A stretch of 64,000 nt of DNA from an uncultured Acidimicrobiales bacterium (lineage in GTDB: Bacteria; Actinomycetota; Acidimicrobiia; Acidimicrobiales; SZUA-35), in assembly GCA_937997485.1 (NCBI GenBank), contig CALKTH010000075.1, positions 1 to 64,000 of the forward strand. Direction: 5' to 3'. The position numbers and the translations under genes are program-made. Every line of letters starts with the position of its first letter. The stretch's first letter is position 1. Below, one piece after another: positions 48,573 to 57,568 of the stretch. The notes under the pieces were generated by a model that saw nothing but the letters and a program-made list of their open reading frames with translations, was not told where the DNA came from and did no database searches.

Positions 48573-48968
48573 TCAGCCCGGGACTGGGCCGAGCAGATCC
48601 CACGGATTCCCGGCCACGTCTTCGAACACGATCATGCGACCCCAGTCCTCGTCGCGAACCTCGCCGCGAAAGGTCACACCCGCTTCGCTCAACCGTTGGT
48701 GACTCGAGTCGAAGTCGTCCACTCGGAGGAAGAAACCGATGCGTCCGGCCATCTGCTGACCGACCGCTGCTTCCTGCACTTCACCGTCGGCTCGGGCAAG
48801 AAGCAGACCGGTCTCTCGGCCCGGCGGCCGAACGACGACCCAACGCTTGGGTCGACCGTCATTCGTGAGCGACGGCTTGTCCTCCTCCAGTTCGAAGCCC
48901 AAGACATCGACAAAGAAACGAATGGCCGGGTCGTAGTCCTCGACGATGAGGGTGACGAGATCGATCAT
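48573..48968 (-). CDS. VOC-family (glyoxalase-like) protein
   Basis: A 131-residue VOC protein: LVTLIVEDYDPAIRFFVDVLGFELEED at the N-terminus and VFEDVAGNPWDLLGPVPG at the end. The LEED-type pattern is typical of the YycE/antibiotic-resistance-like VOC group. It lies 33 bp before the 2-hydroxyacid dehydrogenase stop on the same strand and could be cotranscribed. Confidence 0.88.
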   Translation of the reverse strand: MIDLVTLIVEDYDPAIRFFVDVLGFELEEDKPSLTNDGRPKRWVVVRPPGRETGLLLARADGEVQEAAVGQQMAGRIGFFLRVDDFDSSHQRLSEAGVTFRGEVRDEDWGRMIVFEDVAGNPWDLLGPVPG

Positions 48969-49001
48969 GGGTTCAACCTTGCGGGGGCAGCCGCCGGCTG
49001 C

Positions 49002-49910
49002 TCAGTAGGTGTTGGCGGTGACGATCGGCGTGGGCGCCTCGCCAGATTCGATACGGGCGATATTCGCACCGATCAGCTCGGCGGCAGAAAAGGGATTCGT
49101 CTCGCCGGAAATGTGTGGAGTGACCACGATCTTCGGGTGGGTCCAAAGCGGTGAATCGGCGGGCAGTGGTTCTACGGGGAGGACATCGAGCACGGCTGCC
49201 CGGAGATGGTTGTCGAGAGCGAAGAGGAGTGCGTCGTGATCCACCGTTCCACCGCGGCCAACGTTCACGAAAACGGCATCGCCCATGGCCTCGAAGACGT
49301 CAGCACTGACGAGACCGGCCGTCGCCTCGCTCATGGGAAGAATGTTGATCACCGATTCGCTGGCTTCGCAGAACTCGAACAGTTCGTCAGGCCCGCAGTA
49401 GTGCCGACCGAACGGGGTGTCCTTCGCCGATCGGCTCCAGGAGATCACCGGGTACCCCAGCGCTTCGAGGCGCACGCCCACCGCGCTGCCGATTTCGCCG
49501 TAGCCCAGGATGCCGACCGTCCGGCGCTTCTTCTGCCGAAGCGGCGCCCACGCAGCCTCGTGTTGCTTTGCGAGATAGCGATCGAAGCGGCGGGCAAAGT
49601 GCACGACCCAGTGGCTCACGTACTCTGCGATGTCGGCAGACATCTGCGGGTCGACGAGTCGAACGACCGGCACACCCTCAGGAACCTGAGAGAAGTCGAC
49701 GTGATCGATCCCTGCGCTCACCAGCAATACGGCGCGGAGCGACGGGTGCTCGGACAGCGTGGACCAATCGTGTTTCCACGGAACGACGTATTCGACGGAA
49801 GCAGGATCGCCGACATCGGGCCAGCCTCGAATCTCGCGTCCCGGCAGCGTTTGGCGAAACGCCTCGAGCCAGAAGTCTTGATTGCGATCGACGTGGAGCA
49901 GAATCGTCAC
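49002..49910 (-). CDS. D-2-hydroxyacid dehydrogenase (GhrA-like)
   Basis: A 302-residue NAD(P)-dependent enzyme. The NAD Rossmann part has GILGYGEIGSAVGVRL, the catalytic Arg is in NVGRGGTVD and the catalytic His in TPHISGET. The N-terminal half is short as in glyoxylate/hydroxypyruvate reductase A. It should reduce glyoxylate, hydroxypyruvate or a similar 2-oxo acid. GTG 49910 marks the start of homology (MTILLHVDRNQD). It is divergent from a methyltransferase with 51 bp between starts. Confidence 0.92.
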   Translation of the reverse strand: MTILLHVDRNQDFWLEAFRQTLPGREIRGWPDVGDPASVEYVVPWKHDWSTLSEHPSLRAVLLVSAGIDHVDFSQVPEGVPVVRLVDPQMSADIAEYVSHWVVHFARRFDRYLAKQHEAAWAPLRQKKRRTVGILGYGEIGSAVGVRLEALGYPVISWSRSAKDTPFGRHYCGPDELFEFCEASESVINILPMSEATAGLVSADVFEAMGDAVFVNVGRGGTVDHDALLFALDNHLRAAVLDVLPVEPLPADSPLWTHPKIVVTPHISGETNPFSAAELIGANIARIESGEAPTPIVTANTY

Positions 49911-49961
49911 CGGTCGAACCGTACCGGAGCGCCAGCCCTGGTTCGGCACGTTTGCTAGAAC

Positions 49962-50657
49962 GTGGTCGTGACCAACCCTGGCGATGACCCCTTCGGCCTC
50001 GACGAGGCATACGCCGTGGAGACGGTGGAGGACAATCGCCGCCTGTATGCGCGGTGGGCAGACTCGTACGACGACACCTTCCTGACCACGCACGGCTACG
50101 TGTATCACGAGAGCGTCGTGAGCGTTCTGGAGCGCCGCCTCTCGGCCTGCGCCCACGATTTCCCCGTGCTGGATGTGGGTTGCGGCACGGGAGTGGTCGG
50201 CATCGAACTTCGACGCCGGGGCTACGAGCCAGTTGACGGCATCGACCTCTCACCAGAAATGCTGGGCGTCGCAGCGGCCAAGACCACGCCGAGCGGTTTC
50301 TCCGTGTACCGGCATCTGCACGCGGTCGATCTCACCGAGCCCATCGATCTCCCTCTGCACAACGCGATCGGCCTGGTCAGCGCGGGGACCTTCACGCACG
50401 GCCACGTTGGGCCCGAGCCGATTGCCCGGCTCGTCGACTTGTTGTGCGCTGGCGGGCATGCCGCAATCGGAGTGAATCGGGACGTGTTCTCGTCCGGCGG
50501 ATTCGACGACATGGTGCGATCGCTCGAAGCGGCGGACCGGATCACCGACGTCGAGCTCGTTGACGTGCCCGTCTACGACCCCGATCGCTACACGGCCGAG
50601 GACGGCGACCCGAACACCGTCTCTCGAGTGATTCTGTTCTCGATCCCAAGCTCCTGA
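49962..50657 (+). CDS. SAM-dependent methyltransferase
   Basis: A 231-residue protein with a leader including YARWADSYDDTF, then VLDVGCGTGVVGIELRRRGYEPVDGIDLSPEML (motif I and acidic loop). Later parts match Williams-Beuren-type or UbiE-like methyltransferases. GTG 49962 and GTG 49968 are both possible starts. The substrate is unknown. Confidence 0.9.
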   Translation: MVVTNPGDDPFGLDEAYAVETVEDNRRLYARWADSYDDTFLTTHGYVYHESVVSVLERRLSACAHDFPVLDVGCGTGVVGIELRRRGYEPVDGIDLSPEMLGVAAAKTTPSGFSVYRHLHAVDLTEPIDLPLHNAIGLVSAGTFTHGHVGPEPIARLVDLLCAGGHAAIGVNRDVFSSGGFDDMVRSLEAADRITDVELVDVPVYDPDRYTAEDGDPNTVSRVILFSIPSS

Positions 50658-50675
50658 AGCAAACCGGGCGGAGGC

Positions 50676-52073
50676 TCAGCCGCTGATGGCGCACAGCCTG
50701 GTCAAGGCTGAACGGTCGTGATCGCTCGCTGCTGCTCGGGCCGGAAGGGCCAGCGCCGACGCAAGACCAACAACGAGCACCACAGTGGCAAGGCCTCCCG
50801 CCGGGGCCAAACCGACGCGGGGAAGCGCCGGCTCGTCCGGCACAGGGCCGTCGTCGAGGATGAGGTGGAGAATCATCGCCATCAGGCCCAACGCGATGGC
50901 GATCCACCAGACCAGCTCGTACGAGCCGGTCTCATCGGCGATGAGACCGCCCATGTAGGCGCCGGCAAACGCTCCGAGCTGGTGCGCAAGGAACACGATC
51001 CCAAACAGCGTGCCGGAGTTGGCCGTCCCGAACTGCTGCGTGACGATGCCGGAGGTGAGCGGGACCGTCGAGAGCCACAGCAGTCCCATCGCCGCTCCGA
51101 ACACCACGGTCGTGGCTGCACTGGGTGAGATGAGCAGAAAGGCGGTGATGGCGACCGCCCGCATGCCGTAGATGCCAGCGAGGAGGCGGGTCTTCGAGAA
51201 CCTGCCGCCCAGAAATCCGGCGGCGAGGGAACCGAACACGTTGAACAGTCCGATCATCATGAGGGCGACGTCGCCGGAGCGTTCGCTGAGGCCAAGATCG
51301 TCGACATAGGTCGGCAGGTGGGTCGCAATGAACGTGACGTGGAACCCACACACGAAGAAGGCCGCATTGAGCAGGAGGTAGTGGGGCGAGCGTCCCGCCC
51401 GCCTCAGGTCGTCGCGCAGGCTGCGAGCCTCGCCTTCTGCGGCGCGGTCTGCAGCGGAGACCTGGTCGATCGATCGACCCCGAAGCACCGGGGCGAAGAG
51501 CAGCAGGGTCAGCCCGATCACACCGAGCGTGATGGCGGCGGTCTGCCAGTCGGCCCGGTCGAGGATCGCCCGGACGAGGGGGATGAGCACGAACTGGCCG
51601 ATCGACCCGGCGGCGCTGACCAGACCCAACGCCATCGAGCGCTTTTCAGGCGGGGCCATCCGGCCGACGGCAGAGAGAACAACGGTGAAGCTCGCGGTCG
51701 CCACGGCCAGGCCGGAGAGGAAGCCCGCCGACAGGATCAGCACTGCCTCAGAGGTGGCGGTGGACATGAGCGCCATCGCCGCGCCGAAGAACACAGCGCC
51801 GGCGGCAAGCACGCGTGCGGTGCCGAACTTGTCGGCGATGGCACCAGCGATCGGCTGGCACACACCCCACACGATCTGCTGAATGGCGATGGCGAGCGCG
51901 AAGGTTCCGCGATTCGTGCCGATGGTCTCGACGACCGGCTGGAGAAATAGGCCGAAGGTCGACCGTGTGCCGAGGGCAACAGACGTCACCACTCCCCCGG
52001 CCGCGATCGCAGCCCACAGGGGAACTCTCCGGAACGTTGAAGGGGTGGGAGAAGCGGAGAGTGCCGACGTCAC
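50676..52073 (-). CDS. MFS transporter (OFA/monocarboxylate-like)
   Basis: A 465-residue permease with 12 helices and a 13th hydrophobic segment near the C-terminus. The early GTRSTFGLFLQPVVETIGTNRGTFALAIAIQQIVWG is a signature of the OFA/monocarboxylate group. The central loop holds the RSLRDDLRRAGRSPHYLLL block. GTG 52073 follows the TAG of the PhyH-like gene with no gap, so both are one unit. It may move the substrate or product of that oxygenase. Confidence 0.9.
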   Translation of the reverse strand: MTSALSASPTPSTFRRVPLWAAIAAGGVVTSVALGTRSTFGLFLQPVVETIGTNRGTFALAIAIQQIVWGVCQPIAGAIADKFGTARVLAAGAVFFGAAMALMSTATSEAVLILSAGFLSGLAVATASFTVVLSAVGRMAPPEKRSMALGLVSAAGSIGQFVLIPLVRAILDRADWQTAAITLGVIGLTLLLFAPVLRGRSIDQVSAADRAAEGEARSLRDDLRRAGRSPHYLLLNAAFFVCGFHVTFIATHLPTYVDDLGLSERSGDVALMMIGLFNVFGSLAAGFLGGRFSKTRLLAGIYGMRAVAITAFLLISPSAATTVVFGAAMGLLWLSTVPLTSGIVTQQFGTANSGTLFGIVFLAHQLGAFAGAYMGGLIADETGSYELVWWIAIALGLMAMILHLILDDGPVPDEPALPRVGLAPAGGLATVVLVVGLASALALPARAAASDHDRSALTRLCAISG

Positions 52074-53237
52074 CTAGCGAGTCTGGCGGCGACGACCATG
52101 AGAAGCCAATGCGCTCAAAAACTCCTCGGCCGTCTCTTTGGCCGCCAGGGCAGACCGCATGACGTCGGCTTGTGACGGCGGCACCATGCCGCCGATCGGC
52201 GGATCACGATCCAGGTTCGTGGGGAAGGGGTAGCCCTCCGCCGTGGCTGCGATCAGCGCATCGAGAGCTGCTGGTGAGGCGCCGTCTTCCTGCATTCCCA
52301 ACAGCTCGGGATAGATCGCCTCGCACATCGCCGTTCGGTCGATGTTCTCCAACAAGCGGCCGAATCCGGAACTGATCTGCAGCAGGTTGGCGATACGGCG
52401 GACGTCGGCCGTTTGATTCGTACCAGCCGCGTGGAACAGCGCCGGATTGAAGAAAACGGCGTCGCCGGCCTGGAGCGAGGGCTGTACGTGGTGCTCTGCG
52501 AAGTACGCCTTGAAGTCCTCGCGCCGCCAGGCGAGGTAGCCGGCCTCGAACCGCTGTGAGTTTGGCAGGTACGTGGTGGGGCCGGTCTCGACGGGCATGT
52601 CGCAGTGAGCCACCGCTCCCTGCAGGGTCAGCACGGGAGACAGCCGGTGTACGTGGCGGGGGAAACGCTCGGCCTGTTCGTCCGACAGGAACCCGAGGTG
52701 GTAATCGCGATGCGGTTGCTGAGCCTCTCCACCGGGGTTCACGACGTTGACCTGCGACGAGATCTGATACCAGGGCCCGAGCCAGGCCTCGCACGCCAGA
52801 GCGATCATGTCGCTCTGGTAGTACTCAGCGAAGACAGTGGGAGAGCGCAACGCCACCTTCTCCAGAGCGTTCCACACTCGATCGTTCGCCCCCGCCTTGG
52901 CGAAGTGATCGGCCGCCTGAGCTCCCGCTGACCGCTGCTCGTCGATGATCTCGAAGAACTGCTCGCTCATCGCCTCCACGGCCGCGGGCTGAACAGCACC
53001 TCGAATCACGATCACGCCGGGCCCAGCGTCCAGCACATGTGAGATCTCGGCGAGCACCGCCGTTCGATCCTCGGCGGCAGCAGCCCGGAGCGAGTCGGCA
53101 TCGTAGACGACCGTGCGGTGTTCAACCGAAGCGGCAAACCGGAAGTGCTCCAGTTCCACCGGTTCGGAACACAACTCGACGAAGGCGGCGAGATCAGCAG
53201 ATTCGGAGGTCAGCCAGTGCGTTGGGAGAGCGGGCAT
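52074..53237 (-). CDS. Phytanoyl-CoA dioxygenase (PhyH) family protein
   Basis: A 387-residue 2OG/Fe(II) oxygenase. The HxD is His176/Asp178 (QQPHRDYHLGF), the second His is His269 (LFHAAGTN), and an Arg (DVRRIANLLQ) about 13 residues later binds 2OG. The N-terminal 70 residues are an extra alpha region. ATG 53237 begins MPALPTHWL; upstream residues are not homologous. A 12-bp palindrome (53248-53259) ends directly before the start. It is cotranscribed with an MFS permease. Confidence 0.88.
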   Translation of the reverse strand: MPALPTHWLTSESADLAAFVELCSEPVELEHFRFAASVEHRTVVYDADSLRAAAAEDRTAVLAEISHVLDAGPGVIVIRGAVQPAAVEAMSEQFFEIIDEQRSAGAQAADHFAKAGANDRVWNALEKVALRSPTVFAEYYQSDMIALACEAWLGPWYQISSQVNVVNPGGEAQQPHRDYHLGFLSDEQAERFPRHVHRLSPVLTLQGAVAHCDMPVETGPTTYLPNSQRFEAGYLAWRREDFKAYFAEHHVQPSLQAGDAVFFNPALFHAAGTNQTADVRRIANLLQISSGFGRLLENIDRTAMCEAIYPELLGMQEDGASPAALDALIAATAEGYPFPTNLDRDPPIGGMVPPSQADVMRSALAAKETAEEFLSALASHGRRRQTR

Positions 53238-53247
53238 TGACCAAGAA

Positions 53248-53259
53248 TAGAGCGCTCTA
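53248..53259. promoter_or_regulatory. 12-bp palindrome directly upstream of PhyH-like gene
   Basis: TAGAGCGCTCTA, a perfect palindrome in an AT-rich patch 10 bp before the ATG at 53237. It probably overlaps the promoter or start of transcription. Confidence 0.5.
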
Positions 53260-53317
53260 ATTTTGGCCGCAACCGGTTGTTTCCGGTTCCCGAACACGCA
53301 GTCACGCGCCTCGGCGT

Positions 53318-53914
53318 TCAGCTGCGCGTTTCGAGTTGGGAGAGAAAGGCCAGGATCCGAGCCAGTGCTTGGCCCGCTGCATCGGGGTCGAAGGTGGCCA
53401 GGCTCGAGTCAATAAAGAGATGATGGTCGCCCGGGTACACGAACAGGCTGCCGACCTCTTCGTCGTCGATGGCTTCGACGAGCGCACGGGCTGTCTCCAG
53501 GTCACCCTCGCCAGCGAAGAACGGATCGTCGCTCATCCCGTGAATCTGCACGGGCAGACCAGCCGGCCACTCGTCGCCGAACGCAGATGGCGGGACGCAC
53601 CCTTCAAGGAGGACGACGCCGACTGCGCCGGTCCGGTTCTGGGCCAAGGACTGAGCCGGCAACACGCCGACCGACACGCCGGCGAAGACAAGATTCGCTG
53701 GCAGATCCTGGACGAAGGCCGACGCCCGTTCGAGGACGACAGGGATGCCGATCGAGTCAACGTGAGCGACTCCCTCTTCGATTGACTCGAAGTGCTGGCC
53801 CTCGAAGAGGTCGGGGACGTGCACTCGACGTCCAGCCCGCTCGAGTTGTTCACCCAGCGCAACCATTCCATCGGTTCGACCCATCACGTGGTGGAAGAGC
53901 ACGACATCAGCCAT
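53318..53914 (-). CDS. Dienelactone hydrolase-family alpha/beta hydrolase
   Basis: A 198-residue alpha/beta hydrolase. The start MADVVLFHHVMGRTDG is conserved; the nucleophile elbow is GVSVGV with Ser where classical dienelactone hydrolases have Cys. Later Asp and His parts are PVQIHGMSDDPFF and YPGDHHLFIDSS. It could be a carboxymethylenebutenolide-hydrolase-like enzyme or an esterase of unknown substrate. ATG 53914 begins the fold. Confidence 0.87.
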   Translation of the reverse strand: MADVVLFHHVMGRTDGMVALGEQLERAGRRVHVPDLFEGQHFESIEEGVAHVDSIGIPVVLERASAFVQDLPANLVFAGVSVGVLPAQSLAQNRTGAVGVVLLEGCVPPSAFGDEWPAGLPVQIHGMSDDPFFAGEGDLETARALVEAIDDEEVGSLFVYPGDHHLFIDSSLATFDPDAAGQALARILAFLSQLETRS

Positions 53915-53986
53915 CGCCTCAGTCTTCCAAGTTTGGGTCGACGCCGCCGGAGTACGGACCACTGTGCACCAAACGGCGCAGCGAGA

Positions 53987-54535
53987 TCACGCCAGCTGAG
54001 GGGAAACGACGAGGTAGCCGTCGATCTCTGCGAGCAACCCCGAGGACGGTCGCTCCGGGAGCGAATGACCGAGGTCTCGACTCCGCACCTCACCGATCCA
54101 CTGGGCGTGCTGATACTCGTGATTCGCCACGGCGACGATCAGCGTTCGGGCAATCACGTCCAACTGTGCCGGGGCGCCAACCGCCCCGTCAGCGATGTTG
54201 CCGATACGGATGCGAAGTCGCTCGGCCACCGCCGCTCGATAGGCGCCGAGGCGGGCGAGATCGGGAAGCACGCCTCGGTCGGGCTCAGCCGTCGCTCCGT
54301 CCATGAGGCCATCGAGGCCGGGATCCGGGCTTGGCTCGGCGGCCGTGAGATTGCGAACCATGAAATGAGCGACCGCTGCTTGATGCCCGAGGTGCCAGCC
54401 GATCGCACTGGAGTTCTCCTCGGGCCGCCAGTGCACCTCGCTCTCGGAGAGGTCGCTCCACAACGAGTCCGTGTAGGAGATCGCTCGTTCGTACTCCTGC
54501 ATCAGATCGGGAATCCCGGGCAGCGATGAGGTCAT
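53987..54535 (-). CDS. DinB-family metalloprotein
   Basis: A 182-residue four-helix-bundle protein. The metal-binding His are in WHLGHQAAVAHFM and near the C-terminus NHEYQHAQWIGE. DinB-family enzymes bind Ni/Fe/Zn and may use mycothiol or bacillithiol. The ATG at 54535 overlaps the amine oxidase stop by four bases (ATGA), so these are one transcript. Confidence 0.88.
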   Translation of the reverse strand: MTSSLPGIPDLMQEYERAISYTDSLWSDLSESEVHWRPEENSSAIGWHLGHQAAVAHFMVRNLTAAEPSPDPGLDGLMDGATAEPDRGVLPDLARLGAYRAAVAERLRIRIGNIADGAVGAPAQLDVIARTLIVAVANHEYQHAQWIGEVRSRDLGHSLPERPSSGLLAEIDGYLVVSPQLA

Positions 54536-55653
54536 GACATCTGCTCCTGTGTTGTGGCGGGCCTTCGTGCCGCAAGTATCTCGGACACGACTCGCTCGGC
54601 GGCGGCCAACGCTCCTTCGATGTGGCCCGGGTTCTCCGATGACGTTTCGGTCGAGGACCAGTGCAGGCCGAGGTCGGCCGTGTGACTGAATCCCACATGG
54701 CCGTAGGTGCGGTAGTTGTTGAGTCGCTCCGCTCCCGGTGGCGATGTGTAGGGCTCGGCGAGCCAGTCAGCAATGTGGATCTCGGTCGGCCGACCCGCCT
54801 CAGGCCCAAAGAGCCGGACCAGCTGGTCCACAATCGCCTCGTTGGTCAGCTCTCCCACTCCCACTGGCTGGCTTGGGGCGAATCCGAAGAGCGCTGCGGG
54901 CGCCCCGTCGGGCCCGCTCATGTCGTGGATCTCGCGCAGCGGGCCGATGTGGCTCATCGCAGAACCGGCGAGACCGAGGTTCCGCCAGAACGGTGCCGGA
55001 TAGACCGCCACGACCTTTTGCATGCCACCCATCCAGACCGGGGTTGCCGCGGCCAACTGACTCATTGGTTCAGGCAGTGGCGGCTTGAACGCAAAGCTCG
55101 AGATGGCGAGCGCAGGCGGCAAGGCCAGCACCACGTGATCAGTCACGAACGCCGACCCGTCGCGAGTCCGCACGGTATGGCGTCGGGTGTTCGACCCATC
55201 TGTGCTGGTTTGGACAGCAGCGACTGGAGCGTCCAGAAGCACGACGCCGTCGGGCAGGTGGTCAGCGAGTCCTTCGGAGAGCGAGCGGGCGCCGTCGGAG
55301 AACCGGAACGAGACGCTGTCGATCGGATTGCCGTCGAGCCGCGTCGCCGAAGCATCCTGGTTCCCCACCGGAGGCTCACCAAGCGGGCCGTCATACATGG
55401 CATCACCGCTCATGGCGTGAGGGTGTACGGGAACACCAAGTCGGGCGACAAGCGCAGCGACCCGGTCCTCGCCCGGCCAAAACCACGAGGCCCCAAGATC
55501 GAAAGACCCGAGGGCAGAGTTCGCCGTCCGCAATCGACCGCCGACCTCACTGCGGGCCTCGAGCACGATCACGCTGAGCCCGTGCTCCAGGAGCGCCGAC
55601 GCAACGGACAGGCCGGAGATTCCCGCCCCTACGACCACCACGTCTCGTTCCAT
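54532..55653 (-). CDS. FAD-dependent (monoamine oxidase-like) oxidoreductase
   Basis: A 373-residue flavoprotein. VVVVGAGISGLSVASALLEHG with the R-x-G-G-R motif (SEVGGRLRT) binds FAD; the C-terminal part has WLAEPYTSPPGAERL, then GFSHTADLGLHWSSTETSSENPGHIEGALAAAERV, the FAD-closing segment of amine oxidases. It should oxidise an amine or a similar C-N bond. It begins at ATG 55653, about 3 bp from an inverted repeat that continues into a 12-bp tandem array. Confidence 0.9.
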   Translation of the reverse strand: MERDVVVVGAGISGLSVASALLEHGLSVIVLEARSEVGGRLRTANSALGSFDLGASWFWPGEDRVAALVARLGVPVHPHAMSGDAMYDGPLGEPPVGNQDASATRLDGNPIDSVSFRFSDGARSLSEGLADHLPDGVVLLDAPVAAVQTSTDGSNTRRHTVRTRDGSAFVTDHVVLALPPALAISSFAFKPPLPEPMSQLAAATPVWMGGMQKVVAVYPAPFWRNLGLAGSAMSHIGPLREIHDMSGPDGAPAALFGFAPSQPVGVGELTNEAIVDQLVRLFGPEAGRPTEIHIADWLAEPYTSPPGAERLNNYRTYGHVGFSHTADLGLHWSSTETSSENPGHIEGALAAAERVVSEILAARRPATTQEQMS

Positions 55654-55655
55654 TC

Positions 55656-55712
55656 CGGAGAGTCTAGCAACAAATAGACTCTCCGAAAGACTCTCCGAAA
55701 GACGCTCCGCCC
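55656..55712. promoter_or_regulatory. Inverted repeat plus 12-bp tandem repeats upstream of the amine oxidase gene
   Basis: CGGAGAGTCTA (55656-55666) is the exact complement of TAGACTCTCCG (55675-55685), separated by GCAACAAA. Its right arm opens three tandem 12-bp units (GACTCTCCGAAA twice at 55677-55700, then GACGCTCCGCCC). This looks like a multi-site operator; alternatively it is a repeat-generated leader. Confidence 0.55.
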
Positions 55713-55746
55713 AAAGCCACGCCCGCACCCACATCCCAGCACCCTC

Positions 55747-55790
55747 GTGGCACCGTTGAGTGACGCCAGAACGACAACGAACGGTGCCAC
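55747..55790. repeat. 44-bp palindromic intergenic repeat, copy 2
   Basis: GTGGCACCGTT and AACGGTGCCAC form an 11-bp stem; the loop GAGTGACGCCAGAACGACAACG is nearly that of copy 1 at 23855-23898. The left flank CACCCTC is also shared. It lies in the gap 55713-55823 between two minus-strand genes. Confidence 0.8.
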
Positions 55791-55823
55791 GAGAGGGGCG
55801 TGGGTGGCGGGTGGGGCGACGGG

Positions 55824-56453
55824 TCAGCTGGAGAGAGCGAACGCCCCGATCACGTCGCCCCCGCTGCCGGTACCGAACACCTCGACCCGAGCAGGGAGCG
55901 CGTCCGGCACCGGAACGTCCCAGCCCGTTTGCGGGCTTCCGGAAAGCTCTTGTGAGCCGAGCTGCTCGCCGGTCTCGGCGTTGAACCACGTCAGGGTGAA
56001 ATCGAAGTCAACCGGGAACAGCAGCGTGATCGGCCCCTCACCGGGCAGACCAGGCAGCGGATCCGGCGCAAAGCCATCGGCACAGATGCCGTCGTCTCCC
56101 TGAGGCGGCGACCAGCACCAGCTGAAGGGTTCAACGTCGAGTGCGATGTCACCCCGGGCGAAGGTCAAGACCGGCGGTTCAGAACTCGACGGATCGAACG
56201 CTGGCGTGCGATCGTCACCATCGGCCCCGTCACCACCGTTCCCATCGCCGCCGCTCCCGTCCTCTCCACCGTTCTCGCCCTGCTGAGTCGTTGCCGTGTC
56301 GCCGTCGGCATCATCGCTGCCGATCTGTTCCTCGACGAACGAGCAGGCCCCGAGCGCAAAGATCACGGCCATGAGGGCGGCGACCAACGATCGCTGGGAA
56401 CGGTCGCGAGCAGAAGCGGAGGGACGAACAACGGTGCGATGAGAGCGGCGCAT
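55824..56453 (-). CDS. Putative lipoprotein of unknown function
   Basis: A 209-residue exported protein. A long Arg/Ser-rich n-region is followed by a hydrophobic core and a lipobox (FALGAC) with Cys37. A Gly/Asp/Glu-rich linker of about 40 residues leads to a beta-rich outer domain with CWSPPQGDDGICADGF containing a Cys pair. No family is recognised. The ATG at 56453 is 23 bp from the divergent hypothetical gene's start. It ends after a run of open frame with normal codon usage. Confidence 0.65.
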   Translation of the reverse strand: MRRSHRTVVRPSASARDRSQRSLVAALMAVIFALGACSFVEEQIGSDDADGDTATTQQGENGGEDGSGGDGNGGDGADGDDRTPAFDPSSSEPPVLTFARGDIALDVEPFSWCWSPPQGDDGICADGFAPDPLPGLPGEGPITLLFPVDFDFTLTWFNAETGEQLGSQELSGSPQTGWDVPVPDALPARVEVFGTGSGGDVIGAFALSS

Positions 56454-56476
56454 GGGCAGGATCGTAGGCTCTGCAA

Positions 56477-57490
56477 GTGGCTCAGAACCTCCGACGTCAA
56501 GCGATTCCTGCAGCGATGAACGAGGCGTCCGCTCTCCTTGGCGTTGAGACGGCGCTCCCGGGGACCGCAGAGCCAGCACAGGCGTGGTGGGTTGCCCATG
56601 ACGAGGCCGAGGGAACCGAACTGGTGTCCGTTCTGATTGAGGAGCCAGGGGGCGTGTGGAGTGTTCGAGACGTGGCCCTGCACGGCAGCGCTCGAAGCAC
56701 CGCGAGCCCAGAGGACATGACCGATGCCGAAGCCTTGGCTCGCACCGGTGACTACGTGGTTGTCTTCGGGTCGGGCTTTCTCGACGGAAGAGGTCGGCTC
56801 GATGGTCGCCGATCGTTCGTTTCCCGCTTCCGCGAAGACGCGGTCGTTTTTGAACGAGACGGAAAACACAAGGCCCTGAGCGTCGAGGCGGACCAACTCG
56901 ATCTCGGATCGTCGTTGCGAGTCGCATTCCGAGATGCTCGAGCGCTTCAGGGGCTCGAGCTGCTCGCCGTGACCGATGCCGTCGCCCGCGAGATGACAAA
57001 GGCAGACGAAGACGGCCTCGTGCCTCTCAATGTCGAGGGTGCGGCCTGCCTCGGCGACGACCTCCTGCTCGGACTGCGATGGCCCGTCCATGCGAGCGGC
57101 AATCCCTTCATCGTCAACCTGAGGGGCGGCGCGTCGTGGCTTCGCTCCCCCGACCTGACCACAGACGGCCTCACCGACCTCTCGATGACAGTCGACGTGG
57201 CGCCGACGAGCGGCAGCCAGCGACGCCCCAATGGCGTTCGCGGCATGACCTCAGACGCCGAAGGCGACCTCCACCTGATCGTCGGGTCGACCGAACGAGA
57301 TCTCGTCGACCACAAGACCAAGCGCTCCGGATTCGTCCACGTTCAATGGGATCGACGGTCGAACGAAGCGGCGCAGATCGTGGAGACCTTCGAGGGGTAT
57401 CGCCGGGTCGAGGGCATCGCCCGACGCAACGACGGATGGATCTACGCCCTCGACGACGAGGATGCAGTGGTGGTCCTCACGAAGGACTGA
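56477..57490 (+). CDS. Hypothetical protein, DUF3616-like
   Basis: A 337-residue cytoplasmic protein with no signal or membrane segment, starting at GTG 56477. Near the middle, NVEGAACLGDDLLLGLRWPVHASGNPFIVNL matches the DUF3616 pattern of a self-description of beta-propeller-like repeats (E-G-x-x-x-x-G-D-x-L-L-L-G-L-R). The C-terminal part YRRVEGIARRNDGWIYALDDE supports a repeated beta-blade. Function is unknown. It is divergent from the lipoprotein. Confidence 0.65.
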   Translation: MAQNLRRQAIPAAMNEASALLGVETALPGTAEPAQAWWVAHDEAEGTELVSVLIEEPGGVWSVRDVALHGSARSTASPEDMTDAEALARTGDYVVVFGSGFLDGRGRLDGRRSFVSRFREDAVVFERDGKHKALSVEADQLDLGSSLRVAFRDARALQGLELLAVTDAVAREMTKADEDGLVPLNVEGAACLGDDLLLGLRWPVHASGNPFIVNLRGGASWLRSPDLTTDGLTDLSMTVDVAPTSGSQRRPNGVRGMTSDAEGDLHLIVGSTERDLVDHKTKRSGFVHVQWDRRSNEAAQIVETFEGYRRVEGIARRNDGWIYALDDEDAVVVLTKD

Positions 57491-57568
57491 AGCATGCGGG
57501 ACTGAGGCGCGCACGACTGAAACACACAGGAATGAGGACGCCGTGGCCAACCCCATGTCCCCGCGTTG

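Noticed and set aside
55677-55712. CRISPR-like array
   Set aside because: Units are 12 bp and directly adjacent, with no spacers and no cas genes.
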